From the NCBI GenBank assembly GCA_036675585.1, contig JAKFES010000042.1, positions 1 through 64,000 of the forward strand: a DNA stretch of 64,000 nt, in the 5' to 3' direction. Shown piece after piece: positions 25,475 through 34,039 of the stretch (position 1 is the stretch's first letter; every line of letters starts with the position of its first letter). The stretch is from Zeimonas sp036675585. Its GTDB lineage: Bacteria > Pseudomonadota > Gammaproteobacteria > Burkholderiales > Burkholderiaceae_E. Below the pieces are notes generated by a model that did no database searches, was not told the DNA's origin, and worked only from the letters and a program-made list of their open reading frames with translations. The position numbers were made by a program, and so were the translations under genes.

Positions 25475-25562
25475 CGGGAACTCCTCGTGCGGGACGCGAA
25501 GGCGCCGCGCACGGGAGCGAGCCGTTCCGCGCGCGGACGCGCGGAATGATACGCGTCGGGCC

Positions 25563-25796
25563 TCAGACGCGGTCGCGCAACTCGGTCACGCCCGACTGCT
25601 CGGCGCAGTGATCGCAGCAATACATCTTTCCGGCGGCTTCCAGCCCGTGGCCGATGATCCGGCAGTCGCAATGGCTGCACGTGGGCGCCAGCGTCGAGAT
25701 CGCGCATTCGAAGCTGTCGAAGGTGTGCGTCGCGCCGGCCATCACGACGTCGAAGGTCTTGTCGTATTCGTTGCCGCATTTCTCGCATCGTTGCAT
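25563..25796 (-). CDS. small cysteine-rich metal-binding protein (metallothionein-like)
   Basis: 77 residues with a dense set of Cys and His: CEKCGNEYD at the start, FECAIS, then CSHCDCRIIGHG and YCCDHCAEQSG. The spacing suggests two zinc-binding knuckles, and it resembles small prokaryotic proteins annotated as metallothionein-like, though not the classical SmtA sequence. Start chosen at ATG 25796; the longer frame to 25865 adds 23 residues without support. It is monocistronic or weakly linked to ilvD (88 bases). A role in metal storage or protection of Fe-S enzymes is conceivable but unproven. Confidence 0.7.
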   Translation of the reverse strand: MQRCEKCGNEYDKTFDVVMAGATHTFDSFECAISTLAPTCSHCDCRIIGHGLEAAGKMYCCDHCAEQSGVTELRDRV

Positions 25797-26035
25797 CGTG
25801 CTGCTCCTGGGGGCGAGGTGGGGCGTCGCGCACGCAGGTCGGGCTTCGCGCCTTCTCTGTGGCATCGTGCGGGCGGACGCCGAGGCCCGGATGCCGCAAG
25901 GTCGATGCCTGCCCGGCGACGCCCTCCACTCGTCCGCCGGGAGGCACCACCGGTCCCCGGACCTCGCCGGTCCGTCATCGCCCGGGCCGATGCTGCGTTG
26001 AATCCGGGGTCACCGAAGAAGGAAGAACCGTCGCG

Positions 26036-26515
26036 ATGAAGCGATTCCTGCTCGCCTGCACCACTGCACTCGCCGCGCTCGCCACCGTCGCGCCGGCAGC
26101 GCACGCCACCGACATCGGCGTTTCGGTCGAAGTCGGCCAGCCCGGGTTCTACGGGCGCATCGACATCGGCAGCGCGCCGCGCCCGGTGCTCGTGTACCCG
26201 GAGCCGATCATCGTGCAACCGGCACCGATCGCCGTCGTGCGCCAGCCGATCTACCTGCGCGTGCCCCCGGGCCACGCGAAGAACTGGGCGAAGCATTGCG
26301 GACGCTACTCGGCGTGCGGCCAGCCGGTGTATTTCGTCCAGGACCACTGGTACGAAGAGGTCTACGTCCCGCGCTACCGGCAGCGCGAATACCGGCACCG
26401 CGAATACCGCCGCGACGATCGGCGCTCGCACGAGCATCGCGCACAGCGCGATCGGCGCGACGACCGGCGCGGGCACGGGCATCCGGGCAACGGGCGCGGC
26501 AAGCATCGCGACTGA
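26036..26515 (+). CDS. secreted hypothetical protein with Arg/His-rich tail
   Basis: 159 residues. Sec signal peptide at 1-24 (MKRFLLACTTALAALATV, cleavage after AHA). The mature part starts TDIGVSVEVGQPGFYGRIDIG and contains VRQPIYLRVPPGHAKNWAKHC and a CGRYSACGQPVYFVQDHWY stretch with two Cys. The last 50 residues are repeats of basic residues and His (YRHREYRRDDRRSHEHRAQRD), so the tail could bind anionic surface polymers or metals. This layout is common in betaproteobacteria but has no defined function. An AAGGAAG ribosome site lies about 12 bases upstream of ATG. Confidence 0.7.
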   Translation: MKRFLLACTTALAALATVAPAAHATDIGVSVEVGQPGFYGRIDIGSAPRPVLVYPEPIIVQPAPIAVVRQPIYLRVPPGHAKNWAKHCGRYSACGQPVYFVQDHWYEEVYVPRYRQREYRHREYRRDDRRSHEHRAQRDRRDDRRGHGHPGNGRGKHRD

Positions 26516-26623
26516 CGCCGCACGAGCGCGGTAGCCCTTCCGCGCGGGGCGAGCGGGTAGACTGCCCGCGATGCCTCCGGCCCCAGCCCCCTTCGTCCGG
26601 CAGCCCCTGCCCGGCGCGTGCGG

Positions 26624-27595
26624 ATGAGCGTCGCCCACGTGCTGGCGCTGCTCGGCAGGCAGGCGCGCTGGGCCCTGCCGGCGGGCGTCTTCGTCGGCGT
26701 CGCGCTGCCGCCGCTCGCCGAACTGCTGCGCCCGCTGCTGACCGCGGCGGTCATCGGTACGCTGACCGCCGCGCTGCTCCGGCTCGACTGGTCGCAGCTC
26801 GCGCGGGCGGCGCGCCGGCCCGCGTTGCCGGGCGTGCTTGCGCTGTGGCTGCTGATCCTGTCGCCGCTGCTCGTCTGGGCGGGCACCGCCCTGATGGGCG
26901 TCCCGGACGACCTGCGGCTCGTCCTCGTGCTGCAGGCCGCGGCGCCGCCGATCGGTTCGGCCGCGGTCTTCGCGCTGATCCTCGGGCTCGACGGCGTGCG
27001 GGCCGTCATCGGCACCGTCACGGCGACGATGCTGCTGCCGTTCACGCTCACGCCGATGGTCGGCTGGTTGCTGCCCGCCAGCGGCCTGCAGGTCGATCTC
27101 GCCGCGTTCTTCGTTCGCGTGACGCTGCTCGTCGCGCTCCCGTTCGGGCTCGCCGCGCTGCTGCGACGCGCGCTGGGCACCGCGCGGCTCGAGCGCAACG
27201 AGGCGTTGCTCGGCGGCCTGAACGTCGTGCTGCTCGTGATCTTCGCGATCGCCGTGATGGACGGCGTGACCGAGCGGCTGTTCGAGGATCCGCGGTACAT
27301 CGCGCTGCTGCTCTTCGTCGCCTGCGTCGCCACCTTCGCCATGCACGTGGCCGGCTACCTGCTGTTCCGCCGCACCGGGACCGCGAGCGCGTACACGCTG
27401 GCGCTGCTGACCGGAAACCGCAACGTCGGCCTGATGCTGGTGATCACCGCCGGCAGCGCCGGCGAGGCGTTCTCGCTGTACGTCGGGGTTGCGCAGATCC
27501 CGATGTATTTCGCGCCGCTCGCGCTCGGGCCGTTCGTGCGGCGCAGTCGCCGCGTCGGGCTCAGCGCGGCGCGAACGGCTCGAACATCGCGTTGA
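26624..27595 (+). CDS. bile acid:sodium symporter-family (BASS) transporter
   Basis: Integral membrane protein of 323 residues with nine or ten helices. Segments such as ALPAGVFVGVALPPLAELL, LILSPLLVWAGTALMG and VLQAAAPPIGSAAVFALILG (the crossover motif with conserved Pro/Ser) and TGNRNVGLMLVITAG match the BASS fold. The start is ATG 26624; a GTG two codons upstream (26618) is possible. Its 3' end overlaps the convergent PEP-mutase-family gene by 35 bases. Substrate is unknown; bacterial members carry organic anions rather than bile acids. Confidence 0.75.
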   Translation: MSVAHVLALLGRQARWALPAGVFVGVALPPLAELLRPLLTAAVIGTLTAALLRLDWSQLARAARRPALPGVLALWLLILSPLLVWAGTALMGVPDDLRLVLVLQAAAPPIGSAAVFALILGLDGVRAVIGTVTATMLLPFTLTPMVGWLLPASGLQVDLAAFFVRVTLLVALPFGLAALLRRALGTARLERNEALLGGLNVVLLVIFAIAVMDGVTERLFEDPRYIALLLFVACVATFAMHVAGYLLFRRTGTASAYTLALLTGNRNVGLMLVITAGSAGEAFSLYVGVAQIPMYFAPLALGPFVRRSRRVGLSAARTARTSR

Positions 27596-28403
27596 TCGTC
27601 GGATAGTCGACCGCGGCGGCGCCGAAGCCGAAGGTGCCGTGCTCGCGCATCTCGCGCGCAGCGCCGAGGAAGGCGCCCAGCGCCGCGCGCGCCAGCGCGC
27701 TGCCGACGCTGATGCGCCGCACACCGAGTGCCGACAGGTCGGCAACGCCGAGCCGCAGCGCAGGCGAGCCCATCAGCACGTTGACCGGCCGATCGACCGA
27801 GCGGACGACTTCGGCGATGTCCTCGCGGCGGACCAGACCCGGCGCGTACAGCACGTCGGCGCCCGCTTCCTGGTACGCCTGCAGGCGACGGATCGTGTCG
27901 CGCAGATCGGGGTTGCCGGCCAGGAAATTCTCGGCGCGCGCCGTGACGGTGAACGGGAAATCGAGCGCTCGCGCCGCTTCGCACGCCGCGCGCACGCGCT
28001 CGACGGCGAAACCGAACTCGTACTGCGGCGGATCGCTGCGCGTGTTCGTGTCCTCGATCGAGCCGCCGACGGCGCCCGCCGCCGCGGCTCGCCGGATGGC
28101 CTCGGCGGCCGCTTCGGGCGTGTCGCCGAAGCCGTTCTCGAGATCGGCGCTGAGCGGCAGATCGGTCGCCCCGGCGAGCGCGCGCACGTGCTCGATCGCC
28201 TGGTCGCGCTCGATCCGGTTGTCGGGAACGCCGATCGAGAACGCGTAGCCGGCGCTCGTGCTCGCGAGCGCCTCGAAGCCGAGCGAAGCGAGCAGCCGTG
28301 CGGTTCCGACGTCCCACGGGTTCGGGATGACGAAGGCCTCGCCGCGCCGATGCAATGCGCGGAACGCCTCGCCTTTCTCTTGCTGCGACCGTGTGCCTGG
28401 CAT
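27561..28403 (-). CDS. isocitrate lyase/PEP mutase-family protein
   Basis: 280-residue alpha/beta barrel enzyme of the oxaloacetate hydrolase/PEP mutase class. Key segments are VIPNPWDVGTARLLASLGFEALASTSAGYAF, the metal-binding SADLENGFGD and GGSIEDTN, and FTVTARAENFLAG. These are the usual catalytic regions, with Asp/Glu ligands for Mg. Family members cleave C-C bonds in 2-hydroxy or 2-methyl acids; the usual isocitrate lyase and 2-methylisocitrate lyase KKCGH motif is absent, so this is the less defined branch. It is followed upstream by the nitronate monooxygenase gene on the same strand (20 bases). Confidence 0.85.
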   Translation of the reverse strand: MPGTRSQQEKGEAFRALHRRGEAFVIPNPWDVGTARLLASLGFEALASTSAGYAFSIGVPDNRIERDQAIEHVRALAGATDLPLSADLENGFGDTPEAAAEAIRRAAAAGAVGGSIEDTNTRSDPPQYEFGFAVERVRAACEAARALDFPFTVTARAENFLAGNPDLRDTIRRLQAYQEAGADVLYAPGLVRREDIAEVVRSVDRPVNVLMGSPALRLGVADLSALGVRRISVGSALARAALGAFLGAAREMREHGTFGFGAAAVDYPTINAMFEPFAPR

Positions 28404-28423
28404 GAAGGGGCCTCGCGATCGCC

Positions 28424-29461
28424 CTACAGTTTCGCGGCGAGTTCGCGCGTGCGCTCGGCGGCCGGGATCGCCCGGCAGCCGGTCGTGTTCTGCCCGGCCC
28501 ACAGCGGCGAGAACTCGCCGCTGCCGAGCGCCTCGGCCTTTGCGCGCAACGGTGCGACCGCCGTGGCGGCGAGCGGAAATTCGGGCGCCTGCGCGGCGAT
28601 CGGGCCGAGCTCGCGGACGATCCGGTTGACGATCGCGCGCGCGGGGCGGCCCGTGAACACGTTGGTGACCGCCGTCGTGCGCGCGGTCGCGCTCTCGAGC
28701 GCCGCACGATGCACCGCGCTGGTGGCCGCCTCGGGACACAACAGGAACCCGGTGCCGACCTGCACGCCCGACGCGCCGAGCGCGAACGCCGCCGCGACGC
28801 CGGTGGCGTCGGTGATGCCGCCCGCGGCGATGACCGGAACGCGAACCGCGCGCGCGACCTGTGCGACGAGCGCAAAGGTGCCGATCTGCGACGACAGGTC
28901 GCGCGTGAGGAACATCCCGCGATGCCCCCCTGCGTCGAGCCCCTGCGCAATGATCGCGTCGGCGCCGTGCGCCTCGAGCCACAGCGCCTCGTCGACCGTC
29001 GTCGCGGTGGACAGCACGCGCGCGCCCCAGGCCTTGACCCGTCCGAGCAGCTTCGGCGCCGGCAGTCCGAAATGGAAGCTGACGACCTCGGGGCGCAGCG
29101 CCTCGAGGACGTCGGCGGCCTCGTCGTTGAACGGCGCGCGCGCGGGGCCCGGCGCGATCGACGACGGATCGACGCCGAGCTCGCGGAAATACGGCAGCAA
29201 CGCTTCGCGCCACGCACGCTCGCGCTCGGGGTTCGGCGTCGGCATCGAGTGGCAGAAGAAATTGACGTTGAACGGGCGGTCGGTGTTCGCGCGAATCGCG
29301 GTGATCTCGTCACGCACCGCGTCGAGCGAAAGCATCGCGCACGGCAGCGAACCGAGCCCGCCGGCACCCGACACGGCGGCGGCGAGCGCGCTGCCCTGCA
29401 CGCCGGCCATCGGCGATTGCACGATGGGAAGTTCGATGCCCAGCAGTTGCCGCAGTGTCAT
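28424..29461 (-). CDS. nitronate monooxygenase (NMO class)
   Basis: FMN-dependent oxygenase of 345 residues, beginning MTLRQLLGIELPIVQSPMAGV from ATG 29461. FMN-binding and active-site segments: GAGGLGSLPCAML, HFGLPAPKLLGRVKAWGARV, AQGLDAGGHRGMF and IAAGGITDATGVAAAFALGA. It would oxidise nitronates from nitroalkanes such as 3-nitropropionate. The same strand carries the PEP-mutase-family gene 20 bases downstream, a likely two-gene operon. Upstream is a divergent ubiD-type operon with a 134-base gap for both promoters. Confidence 0.88.
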   Translation of the reverse strand: MTLRQLLGIELPIVQSPMAGVQGSALAAAVSGAGGLGSLPCAMLSLDAVRDEITAIRANTDRPFNVNFFCHSMPTPNPERERAWREALLPYFRELGVDPSSIAPGPARAPFNDEAADVLEALRPEVVSFHFGLPAPKLLGRVKAWGARVLSTATTVDEALWLEAHGADAIIAQGLDAGGHRGMFLTRDLSSQIGTFALVAQVARAVRVPVIAAGGITDATGVAAAFALGASGVQVGTGFLLCPEAATSAVHRAALESATARTTAVTNVFTGRPARAIVNRIVRELGPIAAQAPEFPLAATAVAPLRAKAEALGSGEFSPLWAGQNTTGCRAIPAAERTRELAAKL

Positions 29462-29595
29462 CCCCCGTCTCCGTTCGTTCTTCGTTCGAGCGCCCCTCGG
29501 CATCGTACCCAAGCCGCAGCGGCTGCGGGGGACGCTCTTCCCACGCGCAGGGGCATCCTCTACGATGCACGCGACAGAACAAGAAGGAGGAGACC

Positions 29596-30999
29596 ATGGC
29601 CGGCCCCGCACCCGGCGTGCCGGTCGTCGCCGATCTCGGCGCGATCGTCAAATGGCTCGATCGACGTGGCCGGCTGGTGCGCGTGCGCTCCGAAGTCGAT
29701 CCCGCATACGAGCTCGCCGGGATCGCCGCGCGCTTCGAAGGCACTGCGCGCGCGGTGCTGTTCGAGAAAGTCGCGGGCAGCCGGTATCCGGTCTTCACCG
29801 GGCTGTACTGGTCGCGCGAGCTGCTGGCCGACCTGTTCGGGCGCGCCGAGCGCGCGCTGCCGCAGTTCGTCTCGCAGTGCATCCGCGACTGGCAGCAGCG
29901 CCCGGTCGCACCGGTCGTCGTCGCGACCGGGCCGGTGCTGCAGGTCACCGAGCCGACCGTCGACCTCGCCCGGCTGCCGATCCCGGTGCACGCCGAGCAC
30001 GACGGCGGCCCGTATTTCGACGCCGGCGTCGTCATTGCGCGCGACCCCGAAACCGGCGTTCGCAACGCGTCGATCCAGCGTTTCATGGTGATCGGCCCGG
30101 ATACGCTCGCCATCAACATCGATGCGGGGCGCCACCTGGAAACGTATCTCGCGAAGGCGGCCGAACGCGGCGAATCGCTGCCGTTCACGCTGAACGTCGG
30201 CGTCGGGCCGGGGCTGCATTTCTGCGCGGCGACGCCGGCCGAGGCGGCGCCGATCGATACCGACGAGCTCGGCATCGCGAGCGAGTTCCACGGCCAGCCG
30301 CTGCAGCTGGTCGCCGGCACCGTCTCGCCGGTGGAAATGGTGGCGCATGCGATGTTCGCGCTCGAGTGCGAGATGATCCCCGGCGAGGTCCACGACGAAG
30401 GCCCGTTCGCCGAAGTCACCGGCTATTACGCGACCGTCGCTGCGCGCCCGCTCGTGCACGTGCGTCGCGTGCATCGTCGGCGCCAGCCGATCTTCCAGAC
30501 CATCCTCTCGGGCGTCGAGGTCTTCAACTCGGTCGGCCTGCTCGGCGAGGCGAACGTACTGGCGCTGCTGCAGAAGCAGGTTCCCGGCGTCAAGGACGTC
30601 TATTTCTCGCACGGCGGCTGCGGCTTCTACCACGCGATCGTGCAGATCGCGCAGCAGCGCGCCGGCTGGTCGAAGCAGGCGCTGATGGCGGCGTTCGCCG
30701 CGTTCCCGCCGCTGAAGATGGTCACCGTCGTCGACGACGACGTCGACCCGCGCAACCCGTCGGACATCGAATGGGCGATGGCCACGCGCATGGACCCCGA
30801 GCACGGGATATTGCGGATCGACAAAGTCTTCGGGCACGGACTCAATCCCTCCTTTCCCGACTATTTCGGGAGCAAGGTCGGCTTCGATGCCACGCGTCCC
30901 TTTCCGCACACCCCGGCATACGACCGCGCCCGCGTGCGTCCGGTCGCGCTCGACGCGTTCGACATCGTCGTTCCCGAACCCGCCGCCAGACCCACCTGA
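29596..30999 (+). CDS. UbiD-family (prenylated-FMN) decarboxylase
   Basis: 467-residue decarboxylase of the UbiD superfamily; these use prenylated FMN made by UbiX to remove or add CO2 on unsaturated or aromatic acids. Segments include GLYWSRELLADLFG and PIPVHAEHDGGPYFDAGVVIARDPETG, with the usual prFMN/metal region, then ATPAEAAPIDTDELGIASEF and the C-terminal VTVVDDDVDPRNPSDIEWAM block. ATG 29596 has a strong AAGGAGG ribosome site. It is first in an operon with a three-gene TRAP transporter, so an imported acid is probably its substrate. No UbiX gene lies in the window. Confidence 0.88.
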   Translation: MAGPAPGVPVVADLGAIVKWLDRRGRLVRVRSEVDPAYELAGIAARFEGTARAVLFEKVAGSRYPVFTGLYWSRELLADLFGRAERALPQFVSQCIRDWQQRPVAPVVVATGPVLQVTEPTVDLARLPIPVHAEHDGGPYFDAGVVIARDPETGVRNASIQRFMVIGPDTLAINIDAGRHLETYLAKAAERGESLPFTLNVGVGPGLHFCAATPAEAAPIDTDELGIASEFHGQPLQLVAGTVSPVEMVAHAMFALECEMIPGEVHDEGPFAEVTGYYATVAARPLVHVRRVHRRRQPIFQTILSGVEVFNSVGLLGEANVLALLQKQVPGVKDVYFSHGGCGFYHAIVQIAQQRAGWSKQALMAAFAAFPPLKMVTVVDDDVDPRNPSDIEWAMATRMDPEHGILRIDKVFGHGLNPSFPDYFGSKVGFDATRPFPHTPAYDRARVRPVALDAFDIVVPEPAARPT

Positions 31000-31009
31000 G
31001 GTAACCCCC

Positions 31010-32035
31010 ATGACCCGCTCGACGTTCTCGAAACTCGCCGCCCCACTCATCGCTGCGGCGACGGCGCTCGCCGCGCCGCTCGCCGTGCACGCCGCCGACA
31101 TCACGCTCACCTATGCCTTCTTCGCGCCGGCCGGGACCTTCCCGGGCAAGCAGATGCAGCACTGGGCCGACGAACTGACGAAGCGCACGAACGGCAAGGT
31201 CGCGGTGAAGACCTTCGCCGGCGGCACGCTGCTCGGCGCGCGCGAGATGTACGACGGCGTCTCGAAAGGCGTCGCCGACATCGGGCTCGGCGCGCCGTCG
31301 TACGACCCCGGGCGTTTCCCGCTCACCTCGGGCGTCTCGCTGCCGGTGGGGTTCCCCAACGCGACGGTGGCCAGCCGAACGCTGTGGGAGCTCACGAAGG
31401 AGTTCCAGCCGAAGGAATACGAGAACTTCAAGGTCATCGCGATGTTCACCACCGAGCCCGGCTACATCCAGTCGCGCAAGCCGGCGGGCAGCGCCGCGCA
31501 GCTCGAGGGCATGAAGCTGCGCGCGGCGGGCACCGGCGTGCCGGTGCTCAAGGCGCTCGGCGCGGCGCCGGTCGGCATGCCGATGCCCGAAGTGCCGCAG
31601 GCGGTGCAGACCGGCGTCATCGACGGCACGATGACCTCGCGCGAAGTGCTGCAGGACTTCAAGCTCGCCGAGACGCTGAAATACGTGACCGACTATCCGA
31701 CGGTCGTCGTCACCTTCGCCGCGGTCATGGACCGCAACCGGTGGGAGAAGCTGCCCGCCGACGTCAAGAAGGTGATCGACGAGCTCGGCCCCGAGATGGC
31801 GATCTGGACCGGGCAGTATCACGACAAGGAGAACGTCGCGCGCGCGCTCGACTGGTCGAAGAAGACGCACGGCCTCGAGATCGTCTCGCTGGCGCCCGAC
31901 GAACGCTCGAAGTGGGACGCCAGGCTCGAGCCGATGGTCGCCGAGTGGGTCGCCGAGATGAAGGCGAAGGGCCAGCCCGCCGAGCAGTACCTGAAGCGGC
32001 TGGGCGAATTGCGCGACCAGTTCTCGCGCCAGTGA
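31010..32035 (+). CDS. TRAP transporter solute-binding protein (DctP family)
   Basis: Periplasmic receptor of 341 residues with a Sec signal peptide (KLAAPLIAAATALAAPLAVHA, cleavage after about residue 28). The DctP signature follows: AGTFPGKQMQHWADELTKRTNGKV, GVSKGVADIGLGAPSYDPGRFPL, then SAAQLEGMKLRAAGTGVPVLKALGAAPVGMPM, which includes the conserved Arg for the ligand carboxylate. It captures an organic acid for the DctQM permease encoded downstream. It follows ubiD after 10 bases. Confidence 0.92.
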   Translation: MTRSTFSKLAAPLIAAATALAAPLAVHAADITLTYAFFAPAGTFPGKQMQHWADELTKRTNGKVAVKTFAGGTLLGAREMYDGVSKGVADIGLGAPSYDPGRFPLTSGVSLPVGFPNATVASRTLWELTKEFQPKEYENFKVIAMFTTEPGYIQSRKPAGSAAQLEGMKLRAAGTGVPVLKALGAAPVGMPMPEVPQAVQTGVIDGTMTSREVLQDFKLAETLKYVTDYPTVVVTFAAVMDRNRWEKLPADVKKVIDELGPEMAIWTGQYHDKENVARALDWSKKTHGLEIVSLAPDERSKWDARLEPMVAEWVAEMKAKGQPAEQYLKRLGELRDQFSRQ

Positions 32036-32057
32036 CCCGCACGTTCCGGCCCCCCGC

Positions 32058-32567
32058 ATGCGCGCGCTCGCCTCGCTGAACACCGTCGTCACCCGGGGGC
32101 TCGCCGCGATCGCCGGGCTCTCGCTGATCGCGATGATGCTGCTCACCGTCGCCGACATGATCCTGCGCGGGGTCGGTCGGCCGCTCGCCGGGTCCTACGA
32201 GATGATCGGCTGGCTGTCGGCGACGTCGATGGCGCTCGCGCTCGGCTACGCGCAACTGCACAAGGGACACGTCGCGATCGACCTGGTCGTCGTGCGGCTG
32301 CCGCGCCGCGTGCGCGCGGCGGTCGAGTCGCTCGTCGGCCTCGCGTCGCTGCTGCTGTTCGTCGCGGTCGCGTGGTACGTCGGGCAATACGGCGTCGTGC
32401 TGCACGAGAGCGGGTCGTTGTCCGAGACGCTGAAGGCGATCGTCTATCCGTGGGTCTACATCGTCGCCGTCGGCTGTGCGGGGCTTGCGCTGGCGCTGTT
32501 CGTCGACTTCCTGCGCGCGCTCTCGCGCGCCTGGAACGGCGCCGAGCCCGGCGGCGTGGCGCGCTGA
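32058..32567 (+). CDS. TRAP transporter small permease (DctQ)
   Basis: 169 residues, four membrane helices. It starts MRALASLNTVVTRGLAAIAG, with ILRGVGRPLAGSYEMIGWLSATSMALALGYAQLHKGHVAI, the typical DctQ signature. It forms the permease with the large subunit encoded 78 bases downstream. Confidence 0.9.
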   Translation: MRALASLNTVVTRGLAAIAGLSLIAMMLLTVADMILRGVGRPLAGSYEMIGWLSATSMALALGYAQLHKGHVAIDLVVVRLPRRVRAAVESLVGLASLLLFVAVAWYVGQYGVVLHESGSLSETLKAIVYPWVYIVAVGCAGLALALFVDFLRALSRAWNGAEPGGVAR

Positions 32568-32645
32568 CCCGGGCTCGCTTCGCGCCCCCTTTCCTCCGCC
32601 CCGTCACCGCTCCTCCTTTCCTTTCCACCGCTTCCCGCTCCGTCG

Positions 32646-33956
32646 ATGGACCCGACCCTCGCCGCCAGTGCCGGCCTGCTGCTGATGTTCGTGCTGATGG
32701 CCGTGGGCATGCCGATCGCGTTCGCGATGCTGCTCGCCGGCGTGCTCGGCAACGCGTACCTGCTGTCGGTGCCCGCCGCCACGCACCTGCTGGCGACCAA
32801 CGTCTGGGACCAGTTCTCGTCGTACGGGCTGAGCGTCGTTCCGCTGTTCGTGCTGATGGGCCAGTTCGCCTATCGCGCGGGGATCACCGAGCGGCTGTAC
32901 GACGCCGCGTACAAATGGTTCGGCCGGATGCCCGGCGGCCTCGCCGGAACGACGATCGCCGCCTGCGCGGGCTTCTCGGCGATCTGCGGATCGAACTCGG
33001 CGACCGCGGCGACGATGGGAACGATCGCGCTGCCGCAGATGCGCCGCTACGGATACGACCGCGCGCTGAGCACCGGCGCGGTCGCCGTCGGCGGGACGCT
33101 CGGCGTCGTCATTCCGCCGAGCGTCGTGATGATCGTCATCGCCGTGCAGACCGAGCAGTCGCTGCTGCGTCTATTCCTCGCGGGCATCGTTCCCGGGCTG
33201 ATCCTCACGGTGCTGTTCCTCGCGACCGTGCTCGGCATCTGCCTGCGCAAGCCCTCGCTGGGGCCGCCGGGGCCGGCCACCTCGCTGCGCGAGAAGATCG
33301 CTTCGCTGTCGAGCGTCGTCGAGACGCTGATGCTGTTCGTGCTCGTGATCGGCGGGCTGTACGTCGGCTGGTTCACGCCGACCGAGGCCGGCGCCGCCGG
33401 TTCGGCCGGCGCGCTCGCCATCGGGCTCGCGCGGCGCAAGCTCTCGCTCGCCGGCATCGTGCAGGCCACCGCCGAGACGCTGCGGATCTCCGCGATGGTC
33501 GTGCTGCTGATCACCGGCGCCGTGCTGTTCGGCCGCTTCCTCACGGTCTCGCGGCTGCCATTCGAGCTCGCCGACTGGGCGGCGGCGCTGCCCGTCCCGC
33601 CGAGCGTGATCCTGATGGTCGTCTTGCTGATCTACCTCGTGGGCGGCGCGCTGATGGACGCGCTCGGCTTCCTGGTCGTGACCGTGCCGATCTTCTTTCC
33701 GCTGGCGCTCGCACTCGGCTACGACCCGACCTGGTTCACCATCCTGCTGACGATCGTCACCACGATGGGCGCGGTCACGCCGCCGGTCGGGGTCAACGTG
33801 TTCATCGTCAACGGGCTGGCGCCCGACGTGCCGATCCCGACGATCTTCCTCGGCGTCGCCTACTTCATGCTCGCCTACCTCGTGTGCATCGGCATGATGT
33901 GGGCGTGGCCGCAGACGGTGCTGCTGCTCCCGGACCTGATGCTCGGCAGGATCTAG
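32646..33956 (+). CDS. TRAP transporter large permease (DctM)
   Basis: 436 residues, about 12 helices. The DctM family signature is visible: FVLMGQFAYRAGITERLYDAA, GGLAGTTIAACAGFSAICGSN, VGGTLGVVIPPSVVMIVIAVQTEQS and DPTWFTILLTIVTTMGAVTPPVGVN. It imports an organic acid using the Na+ or H+ gradient, delivered by the DctP receptor. It is the last gene of the ubiD-TRAP operon; the stop sits in an 18-base perfect palindrome. Confidence 0.92.
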   Translation: MDPTLAASAGLLLMFVLMAVGMPIAFAMLLAGVLGNAYLLSVPAATHLLATNVWDQFSSYGLSVVPLFVLMGQFAYRAGITERLYDAAYKWFGRMPGGLAGTTIAACAGFSAICGSNSATAATMGTIALPQMRRYGYDRALSTGAVAVGGTLGVVIPPSVVMIVIAVQTEQSLLRLFLAGIVPGLILTVLFLATVLGICLRKPSLGPPGPATSLREKIASLSSVVETLMLFVLVIGGLYVGWFTPTEAGAAGSAGALAIGLARRKLSLAGIVQATAETLRISAMVVLLITGAVLFGRFLTVSRLPFELADWAAALPVPPSVILMVVLLIYLVGGALMDALGFLVVTVPIFFPLALALGYDPTWFTILLTIVTTMGAVTPPVGVNVFIVNGLAPDVPIPTIFLGVAYFMLAYLVCIGMMWAWPQTVLLLPDLMLGRI

Positions 33957-33972
33957 GGCCTGTACAGGCCCT
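33955..33972. terminator. perfect 18-base palindrome at the TRAP operon end
   Basis: AGGGCCTGT joined to ACAGGCCCT is a perfect palindrome covering the dctM stop codon. As RNA it folds into a six-base-pair stem with a GTAC loop. No T-run follows, so Rho-independent termination is doubtful; it may stabilise the mRNA 3' end. Confidence 0.4.
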
Positions 33973-34039
33973 GGGGCCGTTCGCGCGCCCCGGCGCGGAT
34001 TGCGGATACGCTCGATCGATCGATGGACCGAGCGACGCG

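Noticed and set aside
27489..31004. 1171-residue plus-strand open frame
   Set aside because: Covers the complement of the PEP-mutase and nitronate monooxygenase genes and a second frame of ubiD; composition is shadow-like and no start or family fits.
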